Notes under the pieces: model-generated
Seen by the model: only the letters and a program-made list of their open reading frames with translations
Told to the model about the DNA's origin: nothing
The model's database searches: none
Shown here: in pieces, positions 23,694 through 34,545 of the stretch
Layout of the letters: the number at the start of each line of letters is the position of its first letter
How positions within the stretch are numbered: position 1 is the first letter of the stretch
Origin: Alopecurus myosuroides
Taxonomy: Eukaryota > Streptophyta > Magnoliopsida > Poales > Poaceae
Assembly (NCBI GenBank): GCA_028641055.1
Contig: CM054057.1
Coordinates: 577,682,610-577,746,609 of the forward strand
Direction: 5' to 3'
DNA: 64,000 nt
Position numbers and translations under genes: made by a program

Positions 23694-25543
23694 TTTCAAA
23701 ATTAAGCACCTTACTGGGAAGGAGATTAATAAGAAAAGTGGCAGTAAGAAAGGCTTCATCCCAAAATTTAAGTGGAATAGAAGCATGAGCAAGGAGAGCT
23801 AAACCAACCTCAACTATATGACGATGTTTGCGCTCAGCTGAGCCATTTTGTTGGTGTGCATGTGGACATGAAACATGATGAGTAATACCAATTTTCTGAA
23901 AGAAGGTATTTAACTTTGCATATTCTCCACCCCAATCAGTTTGCATAGTGATGATTTTCCTATCAAACTTGCGTTCAACAAAAGCTTGGGAATTAAGAAA
24001 AACTTGATAAACATCAGCACGACTTTTGAGTAAATAGATCCATGTGAATTTACTGAAATCATCGATAAAGCTTACATAATATAGATGTTTTCCAACAGAA
24101 ACAGGTGCTGGACCCCATACATCAGAGAAAACTTGTTCCAAAGGAACAGTGGAAACACTAGATGAAACAGGATATGGCAACTGATGACTCTTTGCTAACT
24201 GACAAGAGTCACAAACATAAGAATTTATTTCTGGGGTATATGAAAGCTGATTTTTCCTAAGACCTGTTGAACGACAAATGAAGGGGTCCTAAAACGGCGA
24301 TGCCATGTGGATGAGGATGGCTTTATTGTGTTGAAGGCTTGTTTTGAAGACCCTGTAGATATAGGAACTAGAGGGTAAAGACCACCATGGCACGGCCCCT
24401 TAAAGAGAATTCTTCGAGTGGCCTGATCCTTTATCAAAAGGAAATAAGGATGAAACTCAATGAAAACATGATTATCAAGAGTAAGCTTATGAACAGAAAT
24501 AAGATTCTTTGAGGCATTAGGAACATGGAGAATATTGTTTAGATGTAAATTGCTATGAGGAGTATGCAACGTTGAATAACCAATATGATTTATAGGCATA
24601 CCATGTCCATTTGCAGTGTGCACATGATCACGTCCTGTGTACTTCTCCTGGGTAGTGAGCTTGTTCAGTTGGCCTGTGATGTGATCTGTTGCACCAGTAT
24701 CAGAATACCAGTTGGTATCTACCCCATAGGAGGCAATAGCAGCAACCTTCTTGGGTCCTTCATCATCAGAGCCCTCTCTGCGTCTGGGCCCATCTCTAGG
24801 TCCATCTCTGTCTCTCTGATCTCTCCTATCTCGATCATCTCCACGGCGCCACCAGCAGTCAGAGGCCGGATGCCCATGGATTTTGCAGATTTGACATGTG
24901 ACGTCGACGAACGGAGTAGGAGCTCGTCCATGTCCACGTCGGCGTCCTCCATCATCTTGGCGCCTATAGTCACCGTCACGACGGTAGTCGTCACGGCGCC
25001 TGTCATCCCAGCGATCATCTCGGCGCCCACCATCATCCTCACGACGGCGCCATGCATCATCACGTCCGCGGTCACCGCGATCACCCTGGCGATCACCGCG
25101 ATCACCGCTGTCACGGGCGCGGTCACCACCATCGCGCGCGCGGTCACCGCGCTCGGCAGACCGGCCACGGTAGTATCCACGCTGGCGATCATCAGCATCT
25201 CGGCGAGTGTAGTCACGGCCTCCTCCATCACGTGCGTTCTCCCGTCCACGGCGAGCAAGATTGGCCGAAGAAGTGAAGCCACCGGTCTGACCGGTTTCGG
25301 GAAGCATGTCCTGGCGAGCGTCGTGTGCACAGATCTGGGCGTACAGGTCATCTAGGGTGATTGCTTCGTTGCCATTAACAGCAGAGACAACAGAATTATA
25401 GCTAGCATCGAGACCGTTGGTGACATAGCCGATCATCTCATCCTCTTCTACTGGCTTTACGATCGCCGCGAGCTCCGAGGCGAAGCTCTTCATCTTGGCC
25501 AAGAACGCTGCTGCCGTAAGGTCATTCTTTACGGTATAGCTTT
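23694..25543 (-). pseudogene. Inverted Copia block: gag C-terminus, protease, integrase
   Basis: On the minus strand this reads in native order: the gag middle (KNDLTAAAFLAKMKSFASEL), an Arg/Asp-rich region, a CCHC zinc knuckle (CQICKIHGHPASDC), the aspartic protease site (WYSDTGATDHIT), then integrase with D,D,E core residues (FSDVWG, QTDWGGEY, GSAERKH), stopping near ETPVERL. The integrase N-terminal zinc motif is damaged (WHRRFRTP in place of WHRRLGHP) and a frameshift lies near 24225. The block is the part missing from the plus-strand gag-RT junction, so it is an inversion of the element's own sequence. The junction with the RT segment shares a ~14-bp microhomology (ACGTTCCACTGGAG). Confidence 0.9.
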
Positions 25544-26352
25544 TTCTGACACAAGAAAAATATGCTTCAGAACTGCTTGACAGAGTTGGTATGGATCTAT
25601 GCAAACCTACACCGACCCCACTGTCCTCCACAGAACCTCTTTCGCTTAATGAAGGGGATTTACTTGGTCCTAATGATAATTCCACATATCGCAGTATTGT
25701 TGGTGCATTACAATATCTCACTCTTACCAGGCCAGATTTAGCTTTCTCTGTTAACAAAGTCTGTCAATATTTACATGCTCCTACTACTGTTCATTGGGCT
25801 GCTGTTAAGAGGATTCTGAGATATGTTAAGGAGACAATCAATATTGGTATTACCTTTCAGCCATCTTCATCTACTCTTTTGAGTGCTTTCTCTGATGCAG
25901 ATTGGGCTGGATGTCTTGATGATAGACGTTCCACTGGAGGATTTGCCATATTTATAGGACCAAATTTGGTTTCATGGAGTGCTAGGAAACAAGCTACAGT
26001 CTCACGCTCCAGCACAGAGGCTGAATATAAAGCATTAGCTAATGCTACAGCAGAATTAATATGGGTTGAAGCACTGTTGAATGAACTGGGAGTTAAACTG
26101 AAAGAGAAACCTTGTCTTTGGTGTGATAATCTTGGTGCAACCTATTTGTCAGCAAATCCAGTGTTTCATGCTCGTACCAAACACATAGAAATTGATTTCC
26201 ATTTTGTTCGTGAAAGGGTGGCTAACAAGAAGCTGGATATCAGATTTATCTCAAGTAAGGATCAAGTGGCTGATGGATTTACTAAAGCCCTTCCAGTTAG
26301 AAATCTTCATGAGTTTAGACGTAATCTAAATCTTCTCTCGAGTTTAGATTAA
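25544..26352 (+). pseudogene. Copia RT C-terminus and RNase H
   Basis: This second copy of the RT end continues through a full Copia RNase H domain ([45 protein letters not shown]) to a TAA at 26350-26352, just before the purine tract. It lacks its own RT catalytic region, so it is a fragment. Confidence 0.9.
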
Positions 26353-26359
26353 GGGAGGG

Positions 26360-26514
26360 TGTCAAATGTATTTCTGGTTCTACCCTGTACAGTACGGTAT
26401 AGTATACCGCCTGTACATGGGCCCTTATGTACTTGCCACGGAGGGGCTTTTCCTCATACATAACACGTACCCCGAGCCCTCAACAGGGCATCGGTTCCGC
26501 TCCAACCTCTGACA
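26360..26514 (+). repeat. 3' LTR (155 bp)
   Basis: Matches the 5' LTR except at three positions, all in a ~10-bp interval around the TATA motif. Flanked by the GGTGG duplication. Confidence 0.95.
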
Positions 26515-26519
26515 GGTGG

Positions 26520-27618
26520 TTACTTCACTGGTCGCGTTGTTGATTTATTTTTGAAAATTTGTGTTTTATATAATCTCTCTGTTTGGTTTTAGGGAATTAT
26601 CAAATTGTTGGTGTCCCAAGTTAGTAGAGGACACAGACGACCCCAAAAAATAGGTCCCATTGCAGATCTCATACGGTTTTGATATAACCACGGTAATAAT
26701 CCTCCTTTACACAAGGTGTTAGAACAAATGGCATGGGGCGTGAAACAATCTTGGATCTTACCCTGTTCTAAGTTACTTTCATGCTCTAATGTAGTTCTTG
26801 CATTGTGTCACCTAGAAGTGGAAAAAGCATAACAAACAGATGTCACTGTACAATGATAGAATAAAAGGTTTCTTGTTCATTTAAGCATCTAATTATTAGT
26901 TCAAGATTCATTCGAATGTTGCAATGAATGGTTAGTGAGCTTAGAGTTTTCCTTGTTGCCTATATGTTTCAAGTATCGTTAAATAGTTCATTTTTTTCTT
27001 AAATTTTGCCTAAAATTATGCCATCAACATCCCTTAAATAAGTTACGATACCATTTTCATGTTGTGATAGTTCTCTTGATTATTAGGTTTTTTCTAGAAA
27101 ATGCAAAGTTTGGACATAGGTGTTTTCTAGGACATACAACTATATAATTTATACAGATCTAGCTTCTGCTAATATTTGAGGCCGCTATCACTATGAATTC
27201 CCTGCTGTGAAAGTTAACTTAGGTGGCGTGACATATTTTGAGCATACATGTTGCTTCGACTTTCTGCAAATTGTATTTCTGTCTAGCTGTGCCAAGTCAT
27301 GTGCCTATTGCTATGTATTCGTATTAACAGATGCTATTGTAGGTGACATTAAATTGTCCCATCTATGAACAGGTGTTACAATTTTCCATTATCGATCTCC
27401 TATGTTATTCTTAGATAACGAGTTCAATGTTTTTCAAGGGATTTAAATATGTGATAGTACAGTGAATTGGAGTTTTCTAAGGAATTTAAATAGCTGTTAA
27501 TAAAGTGAACTGAATGAATATACTGTAGCAGAACGATTATGTAGAGTAGGTGTGAACTCCTATAGGAACTAATGGTTCTGTAAATAACCTTTTCACCCGT
27601 TTCTTCAATTTATTCTTA
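26520..27618. other. AT-rich intergenic DNA
   Basis: No open frame of note, no terminal repeats recognised. It could be the interior of the Helitron suspected to end at 28264, but no 5' end was found. Confidence 0.4.
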
Positions 27619-27752
27619 GGGCTCGCTTGGATTCCTGGTATTTTAGCCAATTCAGCCAGAAATTTCCACGGAACATCAGACGTCCTGCTAAATATATTGA
27701 AGAAGAAGCGGAGAATATTATCAGAAGATTAAACTACAATCCAAGTGGAGCC
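27619..27752. mobile_element. Tourist-like (PIF/Harbinger) MITE, 134 bp
   Basis: Flanked by TTA on both sides (27616-27618, 27753-27755). The terminal inverted repeats are GGGCTCGCTTGGATT on the left and GGCTCCACTTGGATT (inverted) on the right. Size, TSD and GG(G)CT...TTGGATT ends fit Tourist MITEs. Confidence 0.8.
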
Positions 27753-28224
27753 TTAGAGATTTTTTCGCACCTATGTTTGTATTTGTAGTGAAGATTTCAT
27801 GGTTTGCAATCAAGATTAGTTTTCTTTAAGTAGAACTGATGCATGAGAATATTTTGCTGGGAACCATGAGAATATCCTAAGATAAGTCTATGGCCACCAC
27901 ATAACTTATAATATAATGTAGTGCTTACTTAGCAATTTTGCTATACAAAATATTTTCTGTATACTTAGTATTTTCAGTTATGTTATTATATTTCTTCTGT
28001 TCCAGAAATAAAATATCCTTATCCTCATAATTTTTGTGCTATTTACCGGCAGCTCAGTTCATTTCCAAATGTTGTTTTAATTAGATTTTTCTTTATTGTC
28101 CTAGAATCATGGACCTTATCTTGATTTTTGTGCTATTTACAAGCTAGCTGTGTTATTTCACCTGGGTCCCTTTGTTGGTGAACTTACTGAAACATGTATT
28201 CTAAATAAGAACAAAACACAAATA

Positions 28225-28264
28225 GGAGAAACACGGCGCAGCGAAGCGCGCATGGTCCTTCTAG
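28225..28264 (+). mobile_element. Helitron-like 3' terminus
   Basis: A GC-rich palindromic stretch (GGCGCAGCGAAGCGCGC, near 28235) lies about 10 nt before CTAG (28261-28264) followed by T, the usual end of grass Helitrons. Host-like sequence begins at 28265 (TCTTCATCTCTAATTGGGGA), also found at 19971, supporting the boundary. No 5' TC end or Rep/helicase gene was recognised, so the extent is unknown. Confidence 0.55.
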
Positions 28265-28559
28265 TCTTCATCTCTAATTGGGGAGGAATTCCCGCGCTGT
28301 GGTGTGTCCTCAGGGCTGGTCCCGCCTGTCGGTGGCTGGCTTGCGTTGTGCTTGTTTCTTCTTTGAAGCGAAAAAGGAAAAAGATACCCGCACCGCACGC
28401 GCGACCTCAGACTCAACTCCCTCTGCCTAGGTTTCCGCCACCGCCGCCGGAGCTTCTTTGCCGCCGGCCACCGGATACGGACTCCCCGCCCTACTATCCA
28501 GCCGCCGCCACCCTCCTCTCTAACCTACGACCACCCCAATCAGCGCCGCCTCCCCGATG

Positions 28560-29066
28560 ACCTCAAGCGCCATTCTCCATAGCCGCCCGCCCAACATCTA
28601 GGAGCTTTGCCGGCGCCAGGAATTGGCCCAGGAGGTCGCCATTGGCCACTTTTTGGCTGCTGAAGGCTGAAGCCTGACCAGTGACATGAGGCATGAGGAG
28701 GCTTTGGCGGTTGCTCATCTTGGAGGCGCTGCATCGCGAGGTTAAAGAGGAGATCCTCCGTGCGGCCGGTGGTGCCAGTGAGGCTACATCTATGATGATG
28801 CGTCTGCACAGGTAGAATACTGAGGTTACGTGAGTTCTGAGGCCTTGCCTACGAGAAGATGGCCCTCGACGCTGCCGAGACGACCACCTCCGCAACCTAA
28901 TCGCCCGTGCGGCGCAGCTCCTCCATGCGCTGGAGGCCGACCAAGAAACGATGTTGCAGGGACTGGTGGGTATGCCATTGAGAAGGCTCAGCTTATACTT
29001 GCTTGGGTCTCCGGAGATTGCTATTTTTCGGTTCTGGGCTTCATGACTCATTTTCATTATTATTGA
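28560..29066 (+). pseudogene. Decayed exon(s) of an unrecognised plant gene
   Basis: Coding-like text survives in several frames: ELCRRQELAQEVAIGHFLAA, MRHEEALAVAHLGGAASREV, ILRAAGGASEATSMMMRLHR and LIARAAQLLHALEADQETML. GC-rich composition and preceding untranslated-looking sequence (28380-28555) suggest a gene 5' region. Stops and frame changes break it. It may belong to the same host gene as the exon at 31372-31546, but this is inference. I do not recognise the family. Confidence 0.35.
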
Positions 29067-31371
29067 TCGGGATGGAGTGCTTAATCTGACTGTTCTGAAA
29101 GTCATGGGACATGCACTATTGGTATCAACAAGATAATCAAGATAATGCTTCAGTTTTGTACTTCAGATGTGTTGTCGCGTTGTAGAACCATATTTCATAC
29201 CTTTCAGTAAGAGGAGCATTGTACAGACTACAATTTGGATGTTCTCGCCATCAGTAAGAGGAGCATTGTACATACTACAATTCGGATGTTCTCGCCGTCG
29301 ACGCCGTCTCGCTGTCTCTGTCAGTCCCATTCAGTACCCAGTGGTGTATGATGCAGATGCAGCTAGATGTTGCCGGTGCAGACGCCGGATTCCCCGTGGG
29401 TGAGTGGACTCCGCGGCCACAGATGGCATCTGTCACCGCCATCAATGCAAGGGGGTGGCCTAAATAGGCTTCGGCTCAACTTTTGTGCTACATAGAGTAG
29501 TATGTCATAGTTCTCCATATCTGTGTTTTTTAGAAATGGAATGCTCCATTTATGTGAATTCTATTGCACTATCTTATATCCTTTTGATCCGAACTGGTTT
29601 TTCTTTGACCCGGTCTCCCTTATTTCCGCGACAGTGCTATGAATTTTTGGTCGGACTGATGCTCAATGTGTTCTGCATTGAATTTCATGTCTTAATGATA
29701 ACATCCCAAGGTCTGTGTTGTGTAGAGTAGTATGTCACAATTCTCCATCTCTGTTTTGTTTTTTGCTTCTTTAAGTGGAATGCTCCAATTTATTGTGCTA
29801 TCTTATATCCTTATGATCTGAACTAGGTTTTTCTTTGACCCACTAATTTTGATATTGCCAAATGTCTACTACTATCTGTTGGTGTTTAATTCATTTCAAC
29901 ACATCTATGAGAGCCTCCGAGTGAGGTTAACTAAATAACGTGTTCTTTTTTTTCGAGATGACCTCTGGTATACTATACAAGGAAGCATAGAGGGAGTATG
30001 ATCATTCAATTGAGTACTCCGTACATTATGAACTGATAATTACTGTAAATTCCTTATCTGAAATATTTTACCCTAAAATAAGTGGTGTATCATTGACGTA
30101 TTATACTTCTTTTCAAGCTTGCACATCCGGTAAGATTGGTTCTCAGTTTCCTTGCGTCATATGAATTTGAAAATCTGGAGCCTGGGGCAGCATACCAAAG
30201 AAAATTTGGGATGTAAAATGGAAGAGGTTTTTTTTCTTCCTAATCGTGTTGCACCAGCTTTTTAGTCCATGAGACACTATTGTTTGGGGATACAAATGTA
30301 CATATCATCACTAGCATGGCAATTCAATGTCAAGGTGAATCTCTCTCTCATGAATTATCCTTAGCATTGCTTTGCGTCTTCCTACAGATCGTCATGCATA
30401 CATGTCAAATAGCGAGTATTGTATCACATCATGTATGTGATCTTTAGACTCAACAAATTCACACTTGTTTTGGAAGAGATAACAAGAAAATGCAAGTACC
30501 AGGCTTTTATTGTGCGGACTTACATTTTGGTGCCATCAGTTTAGATAGGCATTTTCATTTTTGTTCATCCATCCTAAAAGAGAAATGGCCATGTAAGTGT
30601 GTCCTATGCAATCCAAGCAGACATATGGGCTTGTGTTATATTTCTTATACATCTAGATGTGATTTTTGTTTGTCCATTTGCATTGATGTGTTGTGTCTAT
30701 CATGTTGTGTTTATGAAACTGACCTTTGGGAAGCATTGTTGTTGAAGTATACCATCCATAAGCTTCAAGGAAAACTACTTTAGCATTCCGTGTCATGGAC
30801 TCATAGTTGAAACCATATGGCCTGTGTGTAATTATTCTCTACCTACTTCTGATTTGATGTGATATTTTTCTTGAAAAGGAACGGAAAAGTTGATACATGA
30901 TGCTAAAACTACAGTATATTTTTTCATAGTTGATTAGCGCCTTCCATTTAGAAAAATGGTAGTGGAGTAAGGTGAAATCCGTTATCAATCAATTTCCTTC
31001 CCTTGATATTTACTATGCTTTGCTGTTTTAAAAATTTACCATTTGGTAGTGTACTCACCCAGTTTAGACAAACTTTAGTTTTGAAATAATGACTCTGTTT
31101 TATAGCAGGTCTTCTGATTTCTGAATGCCTATCCCTACTAGAGGCATGTGGTGACGGCGTTGACGCTGGTAATTCATCTCCTTTTGGTTGTAGGTATATG
31201 GATTTGTCATGTTACCGTATGAATTCTTACAGTTATTTTAAGTTTTGGCAAATTTTTGTCGTTGTGTTCTTCCAGTTTAATATGTCCTCTTCTTCTTGTG
31301 ATTTGTCTGATTATTTGTCTTTGTTGATCCGTTAGTTCCCCGTGCTCATGTTGTCTCCGTTGGTCCTGCAG
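29067..31371. other. Intron-like or intergenic AT-rich DNA
   Basis: Contains a ~40-bp near-duplicate (AGTAAGAGGAGCATTGTACA at 29206 and 29249) and a diverged repeat (TAGAGTAGTATGTCA...TTCTCCATC near 29495 and 29725). No convincing coding frame. The end has plausible intron features leading to a CAG acceptor at 31371. Confidence 0.4.
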
Positions 31372-32512
31372 GGACGTGGCGCTGTATGTGCTCTGGTTGG
31401 AGGCCTGCGGCACGGACGCCGTCCACGACAAGCTCCATTTGCTCCACACAGACGAGCAGCGGCACATTAAGATAATTCTCCTCTGCCCCTCCCTTGGCAA
31501 ATTTTCTCCTGTTTTGGTGCGAATTGGTTGTTCTGATTCTTTGAATCGCTAGTGGAAACAACCCCTCTCGTCCAGGGGGCCAGGGGGCACCTGTCCCGGT
31601 TGCAACCAGATCCGGGACATATGCTATGCATTGGTCCCGGTTTGTGTGCCCGGGGCAGCAGAAATCGCCTGGGTCATTGGTCCCGGTTCGTTGGGAGATA
31701 TTGGTCCTGGTTCGTGCCAGGGACCGGGACCATTGCCTAGCCACAGGCCACGTGGCACGCGAATGAGAATTTGTCCCGGTTCAGGCCACGAACCGGGACC
31801 AATGTCCCCCTCCCCTATATATACTGCCCCAGCCCCCCTTCCATCTTTTTTTTGCTTGGAGGTGTTAGGGAGTTGGGTGTTAGTGTGTGTTATTTTACTA
31901 TGCACACGAGGTGTTCGACGAAATTCCCGAGCCACACATAAGCTCACTGAAAATGGTATCTTCGACCAAGGTTAACAAACTTATCTTTTTCATCTGTAAC
32001 TGATACATAAAAAAGTAGTATTTGTCGATGTATTGTGGTCATTTCTGTATTAATATGTTATTGTAATGTATTTTGATAAACTTAATTATACGATGCAGAT
32101 GGATGCACGGCAGCGATGGATCACTGGTAGAAAAAAGGCCTTCCATACGCCCCCATCAGTCCCCAAACTTTGCGCACCGTGACTAAAGGGGTTTTAGTCC
32201 CGGGTCGGGAGGAGACCCGCGACAGAAGGTCATGCGTCGTGGGTTGGGAAGCGCGTGGAGGCGCGTGGAGGGCTTTAATTCCGGTTATCCTGGCCACCCG
32301 CGACTAATGATCCAGTCTGCTGGCCTCCTTGCCTTTAGTCCCGGTTGGCCTGGCCACCCGGGACTAAAGATACAAACCGCTCGCCTCCCGCGCGGCGGTT
32401 TTATTTCGCGAGCGAGAGGCAGAGGCCGGCCATTGCTACAGTGCGCACCCGAGAGTCTCTGTTTCTTCTCCTCTCTTCTCTTCTTCCTCTCTTCTTCCTC
32501 CACCAAGCATCC

Positions 32513-33244
32513 ATGGGTTCTCAAGTTTGGAACACTCTCCGTGTGGCCACACCATGCCGCAAGAGTCTAGACGTGGCCTACACCAATATGTGCGAGAGGC
32601 TCCCCGATCTTCTTAAGCATTTGAGCAATCTCTATGATGAAGCCGATGAACAACATAAGTTCTTCGGGCTTGATTTAGAGTATACGGCGAATCAACGGGA
32701 TGTTGCCATCATCCAAATTGCCTTCAAGGAGATCGTGTTGGTCTTCCAATGGGCAAGGTAACGCACACGTACAATCGATCTCTCTTGTAGGATAGTGTTG
32801 CATTTTCGATTTGTTTGTTGCATTGGAAGAATACATGTGTTGCAACATATCTAACACGTTCTATTTTTTTGTTGCAGTAGTTCAAAGCATTCTCCGGCCC
32901 TTGTTGATTTTCGTGTCAACAAGGGGTACGACTTCTGTAGCGTTGACATCACTCAAGACCGGCAGAAGTTGATGCGCTTGGGTATTGTGATACCTGAAGA
33001 TCACTACATTGATCTTCAGGATCTTATCCATTTTGATGAGTTGTACGGTCACAAGACCGGGATGGCTCCGATGGCAACCGCCTTCATCCACGCCGACTAC
33101 AAAACCATGAAGTCCGGTTTCCCCTCCAAGAATCACATGCATTGGGGGAAGAACCCACTGGACCGGATCAACCTCAACTATGCAGCCATAGATGCATACG
33201 TTTCCTACGAGTTGTTCCTCATCTACTCGACGGAGCTCGAGTAG
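32513..33244 (+). CDS. 3'-5' exonuclease-like protein (WRN/RNase D type), two exons
   Basis: Exon 1 is 32513-32757, the intron 32758-32877 (GTAACG...TTGCAG), exon 2 32878-33244. The spliced frame is 203 codons with ATG and TAG and no breaks. Family features of DEDDy exonucleases: motif I Asp-x-Glu in FGLDLEYT (residues 54 and 56), an aspartate in a SVDITQDRQKL block, and motif III Tyr-x3-Asp in YAAIDAYVSYELF (Tyr183/Asp187). Such domains remove nucleotides from 3' ends of DNA or RNA. The gene lies wholly inside CACTA 3, on the same strand as the TNP2 gene around it, and looks like a transduplicated host gene. A slightly short N-terminus and lack of other domains match small plant WRN-exo-like proteins. 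Whether it is transcribed is unknown; no clear TATA box was found. Confidence 0.75.
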
Positions 33245-33870
33245 ATGGTGTTTGTGTACCGCATCTTACGTTCGATATATGCATGTAATGGATATATTAG
33301 TATGTAATGGATATATATTATTATGTAATGGATATTATTTCTATATTAATTCGTAGCTATATTATTTCTATATTATGTCAAACACACATTTCAAAACAAA
33401 CAAACAAAAACACATCAAGAAAACAAACAAAAACACATCAAGAAAACAAAACAGAAAAACTACCGTTTCTAAATTAATCTAAGCCAGGAAAACATAGATC
33501 TAGTCAATACCAAACTCATCCAGTTGGATTTACTTCAAATACATTTTTGAATTCATTCTAAATATAATAGAAGAGCCTACTGGTCTTTTATTAAAAAGGA
33601 TGGTATTTTCATTTGGTTGTTGACCTTGATGTGAGGCTAAGTGCTATGGATAGATCTTTTCAATATATGTCCAGAACATTTTAGTTTGTCCATTTTGGTT
33701 ATGTATTTTAAAAGTTAGGTTCAAATCATTCTCATAGATAGTCATTGCCAAAACAGTTCATGTGTCCAAAATAATAGTCGAAACTTGGATCTGCAAATTT
33801 TATATGGTTTAGATTTCATATGGTTTGGTTCATGAATTTTATCAGATTTTATTTTGCATTTAAGAAAGGG
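33245..33870. other. AT-rich 3' region of CACTA 3
   Basis: Short direct repeats only: a GTAATGGATAT word three times (33286-33332) and a 27-bp duplication of an AAACAAACAAAAACACATCA unit near 33396-33445. No coding sequence. Confidence 0.6.
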
Positions 33871-33875
33871 GAAAA

Positions 33876-34268
33876 TGAATTAGTTTTATTTTCCTGAATT
33901 TTCCGATATATTATTTGTATTTTAAAGATTTTAAAATGTATTAGTTTTATTTTTCTGAATATTTTGATATATTATTTGTATTTTTAAGATTTTAAAACGT
34001 ATTATTTTTATTTTTCTGAATATTTTGATATATTATTTGTATTTTTAAGATTTTAAAATGAATTAGTTTTATTTTTCTGAATATTTTGATATATTAATAG
34101 TATTTTTAAGATTTTAAAATGAATTAGTTTTATTTTTCTGAATATTTTGATATATTATTTGTATTTTTAAGATTCTAAAATGAATTAGTTTATTTTTCTT
34201 AAATATTTTGATATATTAATAGTATTTTAAGATTTTAAAATGAATTAGTTTTATTTTTCTGAATATTT
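33876..34268 (+). repeat. AT-rich minisatellite, ~60-bp unit, about 6.5 copies
   Basis: The unit contains TTTATTTTTCTGAATATTTT, GATATATTATTTGTATTTTT and AAGATTTTAAAATGAATTAG, repeated head to tail with point changes (TTATTTG alternating with TTAATAG in some units). Confidence 0.92.
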
Positions 34269-34452
34269 TTTAGAAATAATACAAATTTAAAAGTTAATGT
34301 TTATTTATTTATTCAAAATTATTAATTACATCATTACTTTTGTTTATTAAAAGATTTATTTGAAATTCAGACAATAAAGAAATGTGGCATCGACCAACAT
34401 GTTAATATGATTGATATGATATTAGTATCACATACATGCGTGCGAAACACTT

Positions 34453-34545
34453 GGATGCGGGACGGGATGGAACTCGGAAGTTAAGCGTGCTAGTGCTAGA
34501 GTAGTGGGAGGATGGGTGATCGAGCAGGAAGTTTGACCACGAGTA
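34453..34545 (+). pseudogene. 5S-rRNA-like segment inside CACTA 3
   Basis: GGAACTCGGAAGTTAAGCGTGC, AGAGTAGT and GGATGGGTGA occur in the same order and spacing as the middle and 3' part of plant 5S rRNA. This covers most of the internal Pol III control region (box A-like GTTAAGCGTGC and box C-like GGATGGGTGA). The 5' third is missing or diverged and the 3' end is poor, so it is not a functional rRNA gene. It could come from a 5S gene directly or from a Cassandra-type TRIM, whose LTRs carry 5S sequence. Confidence 0.75.

Larger units (their letters stand above)
21523..26514 (+). mobile_element. Copia LTR retrotransposon with 155-bp LTRs and scrambled interior
   Basis: Bounded by two 155-bp LTRs (TGTCAAATG...CTCTGACA) and a perfect 5-bp duplication GGTGG (21518-21522, 26515-26519). 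The PBS follows the left LTR directly and a purine tract AAGGGAGGG (26351-26359) precedes the right one. The interior order is abnormal: gag N-term (+), inverted gag copy (-), RT (+), an inverted block of gag C-term, protease and integrase (-), a duplicated RT end (+), then RNase H (+). LTRs differ at three sites. Very short LTRs recall Tos17-type Copia elements, but I do not assign a family. Confidence 0.95.

Noticed and set aside
24585..25355. 256-codon plus-strand ORF
   Set aside because: Antisense of the Arg/Asp-rich gag and zinc-knuckle region; low-complexity shadow.
26520..28264. A complete Helitron
   Set aside because: No 5' TC terminus or Rep/helicase sequence found; only the 3' end is supported.
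29980..30030. Possible Stowaway MITE (GAGGGAGTATGATC...GAGTACTCCGTAC)
   Set aside because: The inverted ends do not pair and no TA duplication frames a plausible element.
33876..34268. CRISPR-like array
   Set aside because: Direct head-to-tail repeats without unique spacers in a plant nuclear context; a minisatellite.
34453..34545. Functional 5S rRNA gene
   Set aside because: The 5' third is missing or diverged, the 3' end is poor, and it is a single copy inside a transposon.
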